From: Symploca sp. SIO1C2
Lineage (GTDB): Bacteria; Cyanobacteriota; Cyanobacteriia; Cyanobacteriales; Coleofasciculaceae
Length of the DNA: 64,000 nt
NCBI GenBank assembly: GCA_010672925.1
Contig: JAAHFP010000027.1
Coordinates: 24,510 to 88,509, forward strand
Direction of reading: 5' to 3'
Shown here: piece by piece, positions 17,112 to 25,221 of the stretch
Layout of the letters: every line of letters starts with the position of its first letter
How positions within the stretch are numbered: position 1 is the first letter of the stretch
Translations under genes and position numbers: made by a program
Notes under the pieces: generated by a model
The model's database searches: none
The model's input: the letters and a program-made list of their open reading frames with translations, nothing else
Told to the model about the DNA's origin: nothing

Positions 17112-18272
17112 ATGAGTGACATTGCCCAGCAAGATCTAGATAACAGCCAACCCGAAAGCAAAATTAAACAAATCCTGCAATGGATTAGTATTGTACTTTT
17201 AGTATATCTTCTGATTGTCGCAGTTGGTACTATTGGTACAGGCTTCAAATCTGCAACGGGAGACAAGGCACAAGAACTGTTTACCTTTGCCACTAATCCT
17301 TTTTTAGGACTAATAGTAGGTATGGTGGCAACGGCACTTATTCAATCATCAAGTACCGTCAGCTCAATTATGGTTGGTTTAGTAGCTGGAGGCTTGCCTG
17401 TCACCACCGCTGTACCAATGATTATGGGGGCGAATATCGGTACTAGTATTACTAATACTTTAGTTAGTTTAGGTCATATTGGCGATAAGAGTGAGTTTCA
17501 ACGAGCCTTCGCTGCTGCTACGATTCATGACTTTTTTAACTTACTTGCTATCGTCATTTTTCTGCCCTTGGAGATTTTCTGGCATCCTTTGGAGAAGCTG
17601 GCTCATTTCTTAGCTCAATATCTGGTGGGTAATGGTTCTCTGAGTGTCAATCACTTTAATTTTGTCACAGCTGCTACTCAACCAATAGTGAGTTGGTTTC
17701 AAGGAATTACTCACCTTCTACCAGAACCATTTGACGGTATTGCTTTAATTATTTTAGGCATTACTCTGATTTTCTTGACCATTAGCTTAATGGGCAAATT
17801 ACTGAAAGTGCTTATGGTAAATCGTGCTCAAGAGATACTCCAAACAGCAATTGGCAAAAGTCCCCTCACGAGTATTGCGGCTGGTACTTTAATCACGGTT
17901 ATTGTCCAATCTTCTTCAACTACCACTAGCTTGATGATACCTCTAGCAGGAGCAGGAGTATTTGGGTTGGCACAAATCTATCCTTTCACCCTCGGTGCTA
18001 ATATCGGTACTTGTATTACTGCTTTGTTAGCAGCAACTGCTGTTTCTAGCCCTGAGGCACTCCCTGCTTTAGAGATTGCTATGGTTCATTTACTCTACAA
18101 TAGTTTTGGGGTTATTCTGATCTATAACATTCCCTTTCTCTATCCTTTGCCAATGTTGAGTGCTCAAACCTTAGCTGCCGTTGCTAGTGAACGAAAGTTT
18201 ATCGCTTTCGTTTATATCATAGGTGTATTTTTCTTAATTCCTGGCATACTCCTTGGTGCTACAGCAATTTAA
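17112..18272 (+). CDS. Na/Pi-cotransporter-family membrane protein
   Basis: The 386-residue integral membrane protein has two inverted PF02690-type repeats. Each has a QSSS hallmark: ATALIQSSSTVSSIMVGLVA near residue 77 and TVIVQSSSTTTSLMIPLA near residue 260. Each is followed by a GANIGT loop (IMGANIGTSITNTLV and TLGANIGTCITALLA). About eight to ten hydrophobic segments are visible. Family members transport phosphate with sodium; substrate specificity of cyanobacterial copies is mostly inferred. It stands alone, with repeats downstream. The start at 17112 (MSDIAQQ) is the first ATG of the frame. Confidence 0.88.
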   Translation: MSDIAQQDLDNSQPESKIKQILQWISIVLLVYLLIVAVGTIGTGFKSATGDKAQELFTFATNPFLGLIVGMVATALIQSSSTVSSIMVGLVAGGLPVTTAVPMIMGANIGTSITNTLVSLGHIGDKSEFQRAFAAATIHDFFNLLAIVIFLPLEIFWHPLEKLAHFLAQYLVGNGSLSVNHFNFVTAATQPIVSWFQGITHLLPEPFDGIALIILGITLIFLTISLMGKLLKVLMVNRAQEILQTAIGKSPLTSIAAGTLITVIVQSSSTTTSLMIPLAGAGVFGLAQIYPFTLGANIGTCITALLAATAVSSPEALPALEIAMVHLLYNSFGVILIYNIPFLYPLPMLSAQTLAAVASERKFIAFVYIIGVFFLIPGILLGATAI

Positions 18273-18390
18273 GTAATAAGTAATAAGTAATAAGTAATAA
18301 GTAATAAGTGAAGAGTCCATGAGGATGCCCAATTCTCCATTCTCCATTCTCCATTCTCCATTCTCCATTCTCCATTCTCCATTCTCCATT
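18271..18390. repeat. Two adjacent heptamer arrays (taataag and ttctcca)
   Basis: About six copies of a taagtaa-type heptamer (18271-18310) are followed by about eight copies of ttctcca (18332-18390). The same pair of arrays, in the same order, occurs at 46004-46065. The second array ends a few bases before the stop codon of the minus-strand glycosyltransferase. Confidence 0.8.
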
Positions 18391-18391
18391 T

Positions 18392-19372
18392 TTAACTATA
18401 ACATTTAGTAACATAATGATTTAGTTGCCTTTCTGCGGACAAAAGAATTTGCTCCAGCCAAGATTTGCGTTGTCCAGAGGAAAGAATTTTGAGGAGGGGT
18501 TGAAGGAATGCTTGATGACGTCTCTCTCCCAAACCTTGGTACAACTGTTTAATATATCTTTGGTCTTGCTTGAGATGCCATTTGGCTGCGAAATGTTTCA
18601 GACTAGCAATTTCCCAGGCATCACTCCATCGGAGCATAAAATAGGGGATATCTGACAAATGAAAAGGAGGCCCTGGCACATAAGTAACTACCGCAGTTGG
18701 TTCAAAGTAAATAGTACCTCCAACTTGAGCTATGCTCAGACCAAAATCGAGACCCTCCCGCATACTCAGTAACCCTTCATCTAGGAAACCAATTTTATCG
18801 AAGATAGCGGTACGGACTAACAAACAGTTGAACTGAGCTAATTGAGATTGCTGCCGTTGGAGTTGTGTTTGTACTTCAGCCATAGGGCAGTTGATGAAAT
18901 GATACTGTTCATACAACTTGCGCTTAATTTTGTCTCCCTTAACCTGTAAATAAATCCAGGCTTCACCACTAGCTGAATGTATTGTTGGCTGCGAGTTATT
19001 ACCAATACAGATCAAGGGAGAGACAACAGTTGCTTCTGTCTGTTGAGCACATTGCATCAAATTTTCTAACCAACCGGGAGCAACCTGTATATCATTATTA
19101 ATGAAGACTACGTACTCAGTTTCTACCTGACGTAAGCCAAGGTTTCTTGCCTGATTGGAACAAAGATAGTGATTAGTTCTAATCAGATCAAATTTCCTTT
19201 CCCTTGCTTGTGCTTCTAGGTAATGTTTAATGTGTGATGGGGAGCCACCATCTACATAGATTAGGGAGAATGGGTAGTTGGTATTCTCATAAATGCCTTC
19301 TAGGGAGCGGCGAGTATAACTGAAACGTTCATGGGGTGAGACAATAAGAGTAACTTGTGGTTTAGCCATCAT
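18392..19372 (-). CDS. Family 2 glycosyltransferase
   Basis: The 326-residue protein has a GT-A fold N-terminus (QVTLIVSPHERFSYTRRSLE, FSLIYVDGGSPSHIKHYLE). An AR-N-G-L motif (SNQARNLGLRQV) follows, and the metal-binding DxD is represented by FINNDIQVAPGW near residue 94. There are no transmembrane helices. It transfers a sugar from a nucleotide sugar during surface polysaccharide or glycolipid synthesis; donor and acceptor are not readable. It lies next to the UDP-glucose-dehydrogenase-like gene on the same strand, consistent with a cell-surface sugar locus. Two adjacent ATGs are possible starts (19372, 19369). Confidence 0.82.
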   Translation of the reverse strand: MMAKPQVTLIVSPHERFSYTRRSLEGIYENTNYPFSLIYVDGGSPSHIKHYLEAQARERKFDLIRTNHYLCSNQARNLGLRQVETEYVVFINNDIQVAPGWLENLMQCAQQTEATVVSPLICIGNNSQPTIHSASGEAWIYLQVKGDKIKRKLYEQYHFINCPMAEVQTQLQRQQSQLAQFNCLLVRTAIFDKIGFLDEGLLSMREGLDFGLSIAQVGGTIYFEPTAVVTYVPGPPFHLSDIPYFMLRWSDAWEIASLKHFAAKWHLKQDQRYIKQLYQGLGERRHQAFLQPLLKILSSGQRKSWLEQILLSAERQLNHYVTKCYS

Positions 19373-19442
19373 TATTGTAGGTGTTCTAGTGTAAAGAAGC
19401 AGGTGGTAGGTGGTAAGCGGACATGATATCAGTTGTTACTTG

Positions 19443-19500
19443 TTTCTGGCTTCTTTTTGGACTGAAGTCCTACTACTGCTTATTACTTATTACTTCAAAA
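19443..19500. repeat. Dispersed repeat with GGACTGAAGTCC hairpin, copy 2
   Basis: The sequence ttctggcttctttttgg followed by ACTGAAGTCC and tactactgcttattac matches the copies at 5922, 42667 and 59609. It ends directly before the stop codon of the gene at 19501, so the repeat abuts coding DNA. Confidence 0.7.
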
Positions 19501-21021
19501 CTAAGTGGGAAATGGGAGCAACTCAAAGGAAATTGCATCATCTTTTCTGCCTCCACCGCTGCCACTACCGCTGCTTTTTTTTCGGTGACTTGATTGATTT
19601 AAGGAATGAAATTGGAGTGCATAGCTTGGAACCATAGGTTGTAGAAGTTTGGCTAGTAAAGTACTCGCAGCGGTAGGTGAGCCGGTACTAAGATAGCAGA
19701 AGCCAGCTTCAGTCAAAATTTCTGGGTCAAGGAAATTACGACCATCTATAAGTACAGCAGTATTCATCAATTTGGCGAGTTTGGTATAGTCTAGGTTGTA
19801 AAACTGTAGCCAGTCTGTCACTAACACCAAAGCATCACAATTCTGAGCAAGTTGTTCTGGCTCAGTTACGATGGTAATATCGTCAGGAATAGGTTCTTTA
19901 CTGGCGTAGGCAACGATTGGATCATAAGCTTTAATATTAGCACCAAAACTTTTTAGTTGTCGAATCAACTCCAGGATGGAGATATCACACATGTTGTCGT
20001 TGTAAGGATTGAAAGTGAGACCCAGCAAACCAATATTTTTGCCTTTGAGGGTTTCAAGAGCTTGCTGAAGTTTTTCTATAACGAGTAAACATTGATGTTG
20101 ATTATTACCAACCGTAGCTTCGAGTAGTCCAGCATCATAGCCATAGTCATCAGCTAGATCAATTAGAGCAGAGAGGTCTTTGGGAAAATAGGAACTGCCC
20201 CAACTGATACCAGCTTGTAAAAGTTTGTTGCCAATCCAGGAATCGAGTCCAATACCTTTGGCAATATGGTTAACATTAACACCAACGCGATCGCAAATAT
20301 TGGCTACTTCATTGATAAAGCTAATTTTGGTTGCCAGAAAAGCATTAGCAGCATAACTAATCACTTCTGCTGAATTAAGGTCAGTGACGAGCACATTAAC
20401 TGGGGGTAAAGTAGCGTCGGCAGCAATTTGCCGCTCAATAATCGGAGCATATAGTTCTTGCATAATCGCAATTGCTCGTTCACTATTGCTACCCAAAATA
20501 ATTCGATCTGGATGGAAGGTATCGTAAACAGCTAAGCCTTCCCGCAAGAATTCCGGATTGCTGACCAGATCAAACTCAGCAGTGACTTCCTCTTGATTTT
20601 GTGCCAATTGATCTAAGATTAGCTGTTGTATCCAATCTCCTGAACCAACAGGTACAGTCGATTTATTCACAATAACTTTATATCCACTCTGGAGGTGGGC
20701 ACCAATCTGACGAGCAACAGTTTCAATGTAACCATTGTCACTCTCCCCTTTAGGTAAGGGTGGAGTATCTACAGCAATGAATAAGACTTGACCATGATTG
20801 ATACCAACCTGAAAGTCTTGGGTAAACTCTAGCTTCCCTGACTGTATGGTTGATTGTATAATTGCGGAGAGTCCTGGTTCATAAATAGGAGACTTTCCAG
20901 ATTGCATTAAGGCAATTTTGGCTTCGTTGTTATCTATGCAGATAACATGGTGTCCAATGTATGCCAAACAAGCACCGGTCACTAGACCAGCATATCCAGT
21001 ACCTATAACACAAACACGCAT
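19501..21021 (-). CDS. UDP-glucose 6-dehydrogenase-like protein with replaced catalytic residues
   Basis: Overall it is a UDP-glucose/GDP-mannose dehydrogenase. It has an N-terminal NAD domain (VCVIGTGYAGLVTGACLAYI), VNKSTVPVGSGDW, SNPEFLREGLAVYDTFHPDR with the conserved Glu, and a C-terminal substrate domain. Residues essential in known enzymes are changed. The catalytic Cys motif GGSCFPKD reads GSSYFPKD. The Lys of the AExxKxxxNxFLA motif is Ser (AEVISYAANAFLA). The Arg of the DxRIGxKFL segment is Trp (DSWIGNKLL). The FKP Lys is Asn (LTFNPYND). The frame is intact. At 506 residues it is longer than usual, with a Ser/Gly/Lys-rich tail (SSHRKKSSGSGSGGGRK). It may be a pseudoenzyme, regulator or altered dehydrogenase. 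Confidence 0.8.
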   Translation of the reverse strand: MRVCVIGTGYAGLVTGACLAYIGHHVICIDNNEAKIALMQSGKSPIYEPGLSAIIQSTIQSGKLEFTQDFQVGINHGQVLFIAVDTPPLPKGESDNGYIETVARQIGAHLQSGYKVIVNKSTVPVGSGDWIQQLILDQLAQNQEEVTAEFDLVSNPEFLREGLAVYDTFHPDRIILGSNSERAIAIMQELYAPIIERQIAADATLPPVNVLVTDLNSAEVISYAANAFLATKISFINEVANICDRVGVNVNHIAKGIGLDSWIGNKLLQAGISWGSSYFPKDLSALIDLADDYGYDAGLLEATVGNNQHQCLLVIEKLQQALETLKGKNIGLLGLTFNPYNDNMCDISILELIRQLKSFGANIKAYDPIVAYASKEPIPDDITIVTEPEQLAQNCDALVLVTDWLQFYNLDYTKLAKLMNTAVLIDGRNFLDPEILTEAGFCYLSTGSPTAASTLLAKLLQPMVPSYALQFHSLNQSSHRKKSSGSGSGGGRKDDAISFELLPFPT

Positions 21022-21779
21022 AGAGATAATACTCCAATAATTAATAAAAATTAATCATCTCTGTACTATGAGCAATTGCTCACAGCAAGTTACTGAAAAT
21101 ATGGCTACCCTTGTTTACTTTGCTTCTACTGCTCTCACTGCCTATTGTGATCCAAGAGCTGAGAAATAATGAAGATTAGTTAACTTTAAAATATTGGAAG
21201 ACTTTTTGTTTCCATCTTTAGATTCGCAAGTTGCCATGAGCTGTGCATGAAGCTTTTATGAGAAAAGTTTCATCGTCCCAGTGGCATAGGTAATTCTCAC
21301 ATCTTGCACCAGTACATAAATACTTAATAGCACTGATCAGTGCAATCAATTTCAATAGGGTGTGGGGTCTAAGGTATAGGGTGTGAGGTATCAAGCATTG
21401 GTGACAAGTTAAGGCAAAATCGTCGTTGTCAAGGGAGCTGAGGAAGCTGAGGAAGCTGAGGAAGCTGAGGAAGCTGAGGAAGAAAAATACAATTTTTCTG
21501 ACCCCTTAGTCTTTTCATATATAGGTTTTTTTAGTACACAAACACTATATATGGGAGTTGACAAAATGCGCGACCCTTTAACTTGTCACCAATGGGTCTC
21601 AAGAGTTAGATAAGATAGTCGCCTCAGTTGTTGATTGTAAGTATAAAAAGTTACATAACTACTGCCAAAAATTACGAAAATACCGATTGTGCCAGTTAGG
21701 GTGCGGAAGGTGTGGAGAGATAGACTATGGGACCATTTTAGCTGTGCCGATTTCTATATTGAGAATGTTGAATGTTGAC
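21022..21779. other. Intergenic region with a MITE-like element
   Basis: No gene is seen in these 758 bases. The middle is a small element with terminal inverted repeats (21396-21594). The rest is AT-rich with short palindromes and shows no coding pattern. Promoter elements for the minus-strand dehydrogenase-like gene should lie in 21022-21150, but none is obvious. Confidence 0.5.
21396..21594. mobile_element. MITE-like element, family 1, complete copy
   Basis: The ends are exact 17-bp inverted repeats: CATTGGTGACAAGTTAA at 21396-21412 and its reverse complement at 21578-21594. Inside are about five copies of a 9-bp unit gaagctgag and the sequence atataggtttttt. It has no coding capacity. 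A related copy with matching interior but only one end lies at 53386-53575, and a 24-bp solo end lies at 36334-36358. Confidence 0.75.
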
Positions 21780-23624
21780 TCAAGAATTCAACATTTGCAA
21801 CTTATATAAACTGGCATACAAACCATTTTCCTGTAAAAGTTGCTCGTGAGAACCTGACTCTACCAACTGTCCTCGCTTGAGTACTAAAATGCGGTCTACA
21901 TCTCGGATCGTAGAGAGACGGTGAGCGATAATAATAGCAGTGCGACTCTCCAATAACCTGTCTAGAGCTTGCTGAATTAAAGCTTCCGTACCTACATCTA
22001 AACTGGCTGTTGCTTCATCTAGTACTAATATACTAGGATTGCGAATTGCTGCACGGGCAAATGCTAATAATTGCTTTTGACCACCAGAAAGATTCGTACC
22101 CCGCTCTCGCAGTTGGGTATCATAACCTTGGGGTAACTGTTCAATAAAATCAGCGACATTGGTTACTTTTGCGGAAGTCTGGATTTCTGCCAAGGAGTAG
22201 TTTTCTCCTAAAGCAATATTACTTTTAACATCACCAGCAAAGAGAAACCCATCTTGCAGGATAACACCCATGTAGCGCCGCAGTTGGGCTTGGGGTAAAT
22301 CCCGAATATCAATGCCATCTATCAAAATGCGTCCTTTGGTTGGTTCATAAAGACGACAAAGCAGACGAATAATGGAACTCTTGCCTGCACCAGTAGGTCC
22401 GACTAAAGCCACTTTTTCTCCAGGATGAATAGTAAAGTCCAAGTCTTTGAGAACATATTCATCTGGCTTGTAGGCAAACCACACATGTTCAAAGCGGATT
22501 TCTCCGGAGGAGGTAGGGGGAAGATTGCCTAGTTTGAGGTTAAGATGGGCTGCTTCTGAGTCGCGGATTTCAATAGTTTCATCTAGAATTTCACTAATGC
22601 GCTCAACTGCAGTAAACCCAGCTTGGAACATGGTGAATTTTTCCGCAAATTGGCGTAAGGGGTTAAACAAGCGTTGCCCATAGAAGATAAAAGCAGTTAA
22701 TGTCCCTATATTGATAGCATCTTGCAGGACAAACACACCACCTACCCATAGCATAGCCGCGATCGCGACCAAAGAAACCCACTCCAAGGTGGCGGAAACA
22801 GCAGAATCGTGAAAGATGGTATTGTTAACCTCATGGACGTAGCGCTGGTTAACAGTCCGAAACATTTCACTGTTGAATTGCTCCCGGCGAAACAACTGTA
22901 CTATATTAATACCGGTAATATTTTCTTGCAGCATCGAGTTGAGCACAGAAAGTTCTTCCCTGGCTTTGTAATTCGCAATGCGATACTGTTTTTGGAAGTA
23001 GATAATTAAACCGGTAATCGGAAATAGCATTAGTACCAAAATCAGCGCCAATTTCCATTGCACTGCAAACATGAAAATGGCAATCACCAGCATCGAGAAC
23101 AAGTCATTGACAATACCAATAGCACCACTAGAGAAGACTAACCCTAAAGCTTCCACATCACTCGTCAGCCGGGTAATCAACTTTCCTACTGGTGTTTTGT
23201 CAAAAAATCGCACTGCTAAGGAGGTAACATGCTCAAATAGATCTTCGCGAATTTGAGCAGTAATGCTTTGTCCTAGTTTTTCCTCTAAGAATTTCTGAAC
23301 AATGGTAAAGACTAATCGAACTAGTATAGTTAGTAGTAGTAAACCACTAAGAACACTGACACCATCGGATAAAGAACGACTTTCCAGAATCGACCAAGTT
23401 GGCTGTTGACGAATAAGAGAAACCGCCTGTCCGATAATTAAGGGTTGAATTGCTCCGGTTACAGATAAGGGTATCAATAAAACGACGGAAATCAACAGCA
23501 ACTTTTTGCTACGACTAGCATAAGGTAACAGTCGCAAGAAGAGTCGCCAGTCATTTGTCGTTTGTTGTTTGTTGTTTGTTGTTGGTTGTTGGTTGTTTGT
23601 TATTTGTTGTTGGTTATTGGTCAT
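21780..23624 (-). CDS. ABC exporter, fused membrane and ATPase domains (MsbA/MdlB type)
   Basis: This half-transporter of 614 residues probably works as a homodimer. Six membrane helices (about residues 40-330) begin LLLISVVLLIPLSVTGAIQP. The ATPase domain has Walker A (GPTGAGKSSII), the Q-loop (MGVILQDGFLFAGDVKSNIA), signature (LSGGQKQLLAFARA), Walker B (ILVLDEATASLD) and H-loop (IAHRLSTI). The family exports lipids, peptides or drugs; the substrate is unknown. The first about 24 residues (TNNQQQITNNQQPTTNNKQQ) are translated from a heptamer DNA repeat rather than conserved sequence. The true start could therefore be elsewhere near DWRLFLRLLPYA. Confidence 0.88.
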   Translation of the reverse strand: MTNNQQQITNNQQPTTNNKQQTTNDWRLFLRLLPYASRSKKLLLISVVLLIPLSVTGAIQPLIIGQAVSLIRQQPTWSILESRSLSDGVSVLSGLLLLTILVRLVFTIVQKFLEEKLGQSITAQIREDLFEHVTSLAVRFFDKTPVGKLITRLTSDVEALGLVFSSGAIGIVNDLFSMLVIAIFMFAVQWKLALILVLMLFPITGLIIYFQKQYRIANYKAREELSVLNSMLQENITGINIVQLFRREQFNSEMFRTVNQRYVHEVNNTIFHDSAVSATLEWVSLVAIAAMLWVGGVFVLQDAINIGTLTAFIFYGQRLFNPLRQFAEKFTMFQAGFTAVERISEILDETIEIRDSEAAHLNLKLGNLPPTSSGEIRFEHVWFAYKPDEYVLKDLDFTIHPGEKVALVGPTGAGKSSIIRLLCRLYEPTKGRILIDGIDIRDLPQAQLRRYMGVILQDGFLFAGDVKSNIALGENYSLAEIQTSAKVTNVADFIEQLPQGYDTQLRERGTNLSGGQKQLLAFARAAIRNPSILVLDEATASLDVGTEALIQQALDRLLESRTAIIIAHRLSTIRDVDRILVLKRGQLVESGSHEQLLQENGLYASLYKLQMLNS

Positions 23625-23745
23625 TGGTCATTGGTCACTGGTCATTTGTTGTGTGTCATTTACTATTCATTCTCAATTCTCAATTCTCAATTCTCAATTC
23701 TCAATTCTCAATTCCCCATTCCCCATTCTCAATTCTCAATTCCCA
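23625..23745. repeat. Heptamer arrays between the ABC exporter and kinase genes
   Basis: Tandem heptamers of ttggtca and aattctc fill this gap. They continue into both genes: the exporter N-terminus is encoded by gttgttt-type heptamers and the kinase's last codons by aattctc units. Confidence 0.75.
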
Positions 23746-25054
23746 ACATTGTTCCTCTAAGATCAGCACTATTGAAATTTGTACCTCGGTAATCAGCATT
23801 CTTGAGAATGGCATTCCTGAGGGTGGCTCCCCGAAGATCTGCTCCTCGAAGATCCGTAGCTGTCAGGTTAACATTTTCTAGGTCAGCACTGCGAAGATCC
23901 GCTCCCCGAAGATCTGCATCAGATAAATCAGCATTCGTTAAATCAACACCTTGCAGCTTAGCATCCCTTAAGTCTACCCCCCTTAAGTCACAGCTTGAGC
24001 ATTGACCAGTTTCGAGCAATTGCTGAAGATCATCTCCAGAATTTGACAGGTTAATAGGGTTTAAGCCGATAGTCAACAATGCAACACCACTCAGGCTGGC
24101 AAGTATCAATTGGGTGAGTTTTCCCCTCAGGAGATTCTCTCTCCATCTAGACCCTGAAGTTCCCACAACCTCAATTGCTTCGAGGGCAGCTAATGCTGTG
24201 GCTGCATTGGGGTAACGATGTGCGAGGTTCGGTGCTACCATTTTTTCGAGCCAGTTGATAAATTGAGGACTTAACTGATCCTCTTGCCTCCTGCCTCCGG
24301 TTCCCCTCCTGGGAGGGGTTAGGGGTGGGTTCTGCCTCCTCCCTTTTTGCACTAAAGGCTTAAAATTGATACGATTCCCCTCATCAATTAAATTACCAAC
24401 CTCTGTAGATTTTGTCTGAGTCAGTAGACAAATCAAGGTTATGCCTAAACTATAGAGGTCAGAAGCCATAGTTAGCTGACGGTTAAACATCTGTTCCGGA
24501 GGCATAAATCCCAATGTGCCTTTCACCACACTGCTAGCCGCCACATCTCCATCCGCTGGACGAGCCAAACCAAAATCTACCAAGTAAACTTTAATCTTAG
24601 GGGAATGCTCGATAAGAAGATTTTCTGGTTTAATATCCCGATGAATGACGGGAGGTACTTGCTGCTGTAGGTAAACTAACACCTCCAAAGTTGCGATCGC
24701 AATCTCTTTAATTTCTTGGGGAGTAAACTGTTGAGGTGTAGCTAAAGAAGGGGCTGGTTTATACTCCTGTACCAAGCAAAAGCCGTCGGGAGTTTCAAAA
24801 GAGTCTAGATATTGGGGAATACTAGGGGAATCTAGCTGTTGTAATAGGGTAATCTCTTGCTCATGAGCCTCATATTCTGACCAACTAGCCCCAACTTTAG
24901 CAAATTGAAACTGCTTAATTACCACCGGCTGCCCACTCTTGATACTAGTTGCCAAGTAAGTAACTCTTCCCCCACCAAGGTTGTGTCCTAACTCCCGCTC
25001 AATGTAATAGGTTTGTTGTTTGTCATTTGTTGTTTGTTGTTTGTCATTGGTCAT
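23729..25054 (-). CDS. Ser/Thr protein kinase with C-terminal pentapeptide repeats
   Basis: The Hanks-type kinase domain has a Gly loop (LGHNLGGGRVTYLA), VAIK-type Lys (PVVIKQFQ), HRDIKPENLL near residue 135, the DFG motif (LVDFGLARP) and an activation-segment APE-like sequence (GTLGFMPPEQM). A membrane helix (LTQLILASLSGVALLTIGL, about residue 325) is followed by 15 or more pentapeptide units A(D/N)Lxx (GVDLRDAKLQGVDLTNADLS). This is the architecture of cyanobacterial SpkB-like kinases. The pentapeptide beta-helix would be periplasmic or lumenal if the kinase is cytoplasmic. The first 15 residues (TNDKQQTTNDKQQ) come from a heptamer repeat. Confidence 0.87.
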   Translation of the reverse strand: MTNDKQQTTNDKQQTYYIERELGHNLGGGRVTYLATSIKSGQPVVIKQFQFAKVGASWSEYEAHEQEITLLQQLDSPSIPQYLDSFETPDGFCLVQEYKPAPSLATPQQFTPQEIKEIAIATLEVLVYLQQQVPPVIHRDIKPENLLIEHSPKIKVYLVDFGLARPADGDVAASSVVKGTLGFMPPEQMFNRQLTMASDLYSLGITLICLLTQTKSTEVGNLIDEGNRINFKPLVQKGRRQNPPLTPPRRGTGGRRQEDQLSPQFINWLEKMVAPNLAHRYPNAATALAALEAIEVVGTSGSRWRENLLRGKLTQLILASLSGVALLTIGLNPINLSNSGDDLQQLLETGQCSSCDLRGVDLRDAKLQGVDLTNADLSDADLRGADLRSADLENVNLTATDLRGADLRGATLRNAILKNADYRGTNFNSADLRGTMLGIEN

Positions 25055-25218
25055 TGGTCATTTGTTGTTTGTCATTGGTCATTGGTCATTGGTCATTTGT
25101 TGTTTATTTCCAATGCCCCATTAGCAATTAGCCATTAGCCATTAGCAATTAACCATTAGCCATTAGTAATTAGCCATTAGCCATTAGCCATTAGTAATTA
25201 GCCATTAGTAATTAGCCA
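25018..25218. repeat. Heptamer arrays (ttggtca, ttagcca)
   Basis: About 200 bases are made of heptamers: tttgttg, ttggtca and then ttagcca/ttagtaa. The array covers the first codons of the kinase gene and ends four bases before the stop codon of the vWA gene. Any regulatory site for the kinase must be inside this repeat or absent. Confidence 0.75.
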
Positions 25219-25221
25219 TTA

